Shown here: positions 42,386 to 43,738 of the stretch, piece after piece
How positions within the stretch are numbered: position 1 is the stretch's first letter
Layout of the letters: every line of letters begins with the position of its first letter
DNA from: Bacillus sp. FJAT-28004
GTDB lineage: Bacteria; Bacillota; Bacilli; Paenibacillales; Paenibacillaceae
NCBI RefSeq assembly: GCF_001280845.1
Contig: NZ_LGHP01000002.1
Coordinates: 667,478-711,215 of the forward strand
DNA: 43,738 nucleotides
Reading direction: 5' to 3'
Translations under genes and position numbers: made by a program
The notes under the pieces: model-generated
Databases searched by the model: none
The model's input: only the letters and a program-made list of their open reading frames with translations
Told to the model about the DNA's origin: nothing

Positions 42386-42483
42386 TTGAACTAACGGGTA
42401 ACGATAGTTCAATAACACATATGATGAGCAGGCACTACGGTGGCCTGCTCATTTTATTAAGCTAACGGGCAGGATAATTGAGG
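42386..42483 (+). repeat. Cassette-type repeat, best-preserved copy
   Basis: Left arm TTGAACTAACGGG with AACGATAGTTCAATAA, in which TTGAACTA and TAGTTCAA pair perfectly; central hairpin GAGCAGGC (42426-42433) with GCCTGCTC (42443-42450); then TTTTATTAAGCTAACGGGCA and GGATAATTGAG. The right arm is partly complementary to the left, so the whole element can fold as one long imperfect palindrome. Confidence 0.85.
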
Positions 42484-42555
42484 AATAAGTGTTAGAAATA
42501 ACATATATTGTGATACGATTAATAAGATAACAAGATAATGGAGGTGTATTCTTAA

Positions 42556-43128
42556 GTGAAGCAAAAATTAGCCCTTTTTTTAATAACATCTACTTTTTTT
42601 AGTGTTTTAATCGCTTTAGGAGGAGGAGCTTCAGCACCTTTCAGTGGTTTTTCATCGGTAATTAAAGCTAGTATATTGTATGGAGTTTTATGCGGCATTT
42701 TATTTACGTTTATAGTCTTGTTTTATCAATGGTATTATTTGAGAAACATGGGATTGAATAAAAACGGTATAAGTGTAGTAAACTCAATTGAATTTGAGGC
42801 AGAGGGTGATAAAGAAGAAATATTCACAATATGCTTAGAATCAATTAATTGTTTAAAAAAATGCCAAATTGGACAATTAAATAAGGGTAAGGGTATTTTC
42901 TCGGTCAATATTGGAATAAATTGGCGTACCTGGGGAGATATCATACACTTTGACATAAAGGGAATAAATGAAAATAAATGCATAGTTGAAGTTACAAGCA
43001 GACCTAAAATGGAAACAACATTAATTGATTTCGGGAAAAACTTAGAGAATATTATAAAAATAACAAACTATCTTAAATCTAAAACAAAAATTAAAGTAGT
43101 GCAGAATGGTAGTAACATCATATTATAG
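42556..43128 (+). CDS. Membrane protein of unknown function
   Basis: A 190-residue protein with two predicted transmembrane segments (about 5-25 and 35-60; the second is ASILYGVLCGILFTFIVLFY) and a C-terminal cytosolic domain of about 125 residues that is acidic and beta-rich (VNSIEFEAEGDKEEIFTICL, then GIFSVNIGINWRTWGDIIHF). No family recognised. GTG start behind GGAGGTG. Very A+T rich, unlike the lipoprotein gene next to it. A repeat with a clear terminator hairpin begins 16 bases after its stop. Confidence 0.72.
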   Translation: MKQKLALFLITSTFFSVLIALGGGASAPFSGFSSVIKASILYGVLCGILFTFIVLFYQWYYLRNMGLNKNGISVVNSIEFEAEGDKEEIFTICLESINCLKKCQIGQLNKGKGIFSVNIGINWRTWGDIIHFDIKGINENKCIVEVTSRPKMETTLIDFGKNLENIIKITNYLKSKTKIKVVQNGSNIIL

Positions 43129-43143
43129 AGTATTTAAGTATTC

Positions 43144-43211
43144 CGCTAACGGGACACGATAGTTGAATGAACGCAGTGTAAACCAGTCCGTTTCAGGGAC
43201 TGGTTTTTTTC
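43144..43211 (+). repeat. Cassette-type repeat, left arm with terminator hairpin
   Basis: CGCTAACGGGACACGATAG, then TTGAAT, is the left arm. It is followed by an unrelated central hairpin, AACCAGTCC (43181-43189) with GGACTGGTT (43197-43205), and a T-run. Here the hairpin is a textbook intrinsic terminator. The right arm is missing. Confidence 0.75.
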
Positions 43212-43274
43212 TATACGGTGATCACCCTCAGACTATAAAATGATCGTTTTTTAGAATTTATAAACATCAATTTA

Positions 43275-43335
43275 AAATGGAGAACGTTAGTTGAACAACA
43301 AAGGAGCAGTTTGCGGCAGCTGCTCCTTTCTTCTA
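43275..43335 (+). repeat. Cassette-type repeat, end of left arm plus hairpin
   Basis: AACGTTAGTTGAACAA is the inner half of a left arm; the hairpin GGAGCAG (43303-43309) with CTGCTCC (43320-43326) follows, then TTTC. The right arm has decayed. The rest of the 43129-43516 gap shows no gene. Confidence 0.6.
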
Positions 43336-43516
43336 GCCGGTGAAAGTCTCGTTGTTGCTTTGAAAACTCCCCAATTGTCTATTTTTTGTCAGAAAATAAT
43401 CCCATTAAGTTTACCATTTTAAATACTTTACCTGTTAAACTCTGATCCTTCAGCTTGTTCAAGCGGGATACAGACGCTTATATTGCATTTAATCCGACTC
43501 AAGTTCACGCGCATCC

Positions 43517-43678
43517 TTAAACATTAATATTACCGCTGAATAAGACTGCGGTCATTACGCAGCATTCCGCGTAAGTCATGCCAAGACCGAACCACAGTTC
43601 GAGGACTGCGTAGAGACCCGCCGCTGAGCCCGCAAATATGCCGATGCACGCGAATAGTAACGCGATGAATACGAACAT
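43517..43678 (-). CDS. Possible small membrane peptide
   Basis: A minus-strand frame of 53 residues from an ATG (62 from a TTG at 43705). It has two hydrophobic stretches (FVFIALLFACIGIFAGSAAG and GMTYAECCVMTAVLF), so it would be an integral membrane peptide. No family recognised and no clear ribosome binding site, but hydrophobicity pattern and lack of competing frames make it plausible. Confidence 0.35.
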   Translation of the reverse strand: MFVFIALLFACIGIFAGSAAGLYAVLELWFGLGMTYAECCVMTAVLFSGNINV

Positions 43679-43738
43679 GTGGCCGCCAGTGTTTGGTTTG
43701 TACAATGTTTTTTTTTCCGGATTTAGAATTAACGAGAT

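Noticed and set aside
39894..43335. Canonical integron with attC sites
   Set aside because: The repeat ends do not fit RYYYAAC/GTTRRRY cores and no tyrosine integrase gene is in the window. Only the architectural analogy is kept.
39894..43335. CRISPR array
   Set aside because: Repeats are spaced 0.1-1 kb apart with genes between, vary in their centre, and no cas genes are present.

Overview
The window looks like a chromosomal segment from a member of the Paenibacillaceae (Paenibacillus or a close relative). The reasons are the several Lpl/Yte-type sugar ABC importers (two permeases plus a large lipoprotein binding protein), a YesM/YesN-type two-component pair, AraC-type regulators including a membrane-anchored one with a sensor domain, strong AGGAGG ribosome binding sites with frequent TTG/GTG starts, and Gram-positive lipoprotein signals. 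No rRNA, tRNA, phage or CRISPR locus was seen.

Layout. (1) 1-1133: left part of an IS3-family insertion sequence (OrfA complete, OrfB cut by the window edge). (2) 1228-2922: a G+C-rich M3 oligoendopeptidase. (3) 3176-7151: small accessory genes (NUDIX hydrolase, GrpB-family protein, ECF sigma factor with a BtrH_N-like partner) separated by copies of a structured ~100-bp repeat. (4) 7303-11573: an ArsR/SRPBCC operon behind a strong promoter, then a very A+T-rich UvrA-like double ATPase with an unusual cysteine-rich C-terminal region. (5) 11601-19394: a sugar importer operon on the minus strand, in transcription order permease, permease, binding protein, sensor kinase, response regulator, second binding protein. 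(6) 19516-25648: carbohydrate genes (AraC regulator, GH116-type glycosidase, AraC regulator, Gfo/Idh/MocA oxidoreductase). (7) 25742-30589: gene debris, a second importer (one permease frameshifted), an orphan HlyD-like adaptor and a binding protein; two near-identical promoter segments precede the permeases and the binding protein. (8) 30717-39732: a third carbohydrate locus on the minus strand: membrane-anchored AraC regulator, GxGYxYP-domain secreted protein, frameshifted binding protein, two permeases, and a PhyH-family dioxygenase. (9) 39894-43335: a second set of small genes (two P-loop kinase-like proteins, a truncated NUDIX, a lipoprotein, a membrane protein), again punctuated by the same repeat.

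The most unusual feature is the dispersed repeat in regions 3 and 9. A full copy has a left arm that folds on itself, a central GC hairpin whose sequence varies while its pairing is kept, and a right arm partly complementary to the left. The left arm lies right after the stop codon of an upstream plus-strand gene, and in three copies it contains that stop codon. Seven to nine short unrelated genes are packaged this way. The arrangement recalls integron gene cassettes with attC sites, but the canonical attC core sites are absent and no integrase is in the window. It is therefore either an undescribed cassette-like system or a terminator-like mobile repeat that prefers gene 3' ends.

Several genes are broken by one-base lesions or truncation (a MalF-type permease, a binding protein, a NUDIX hydrolase, a kinase N-terminus, a DUF4091-like N-terminus), so the accessory content is turning over or the assembly contains some indel errors.
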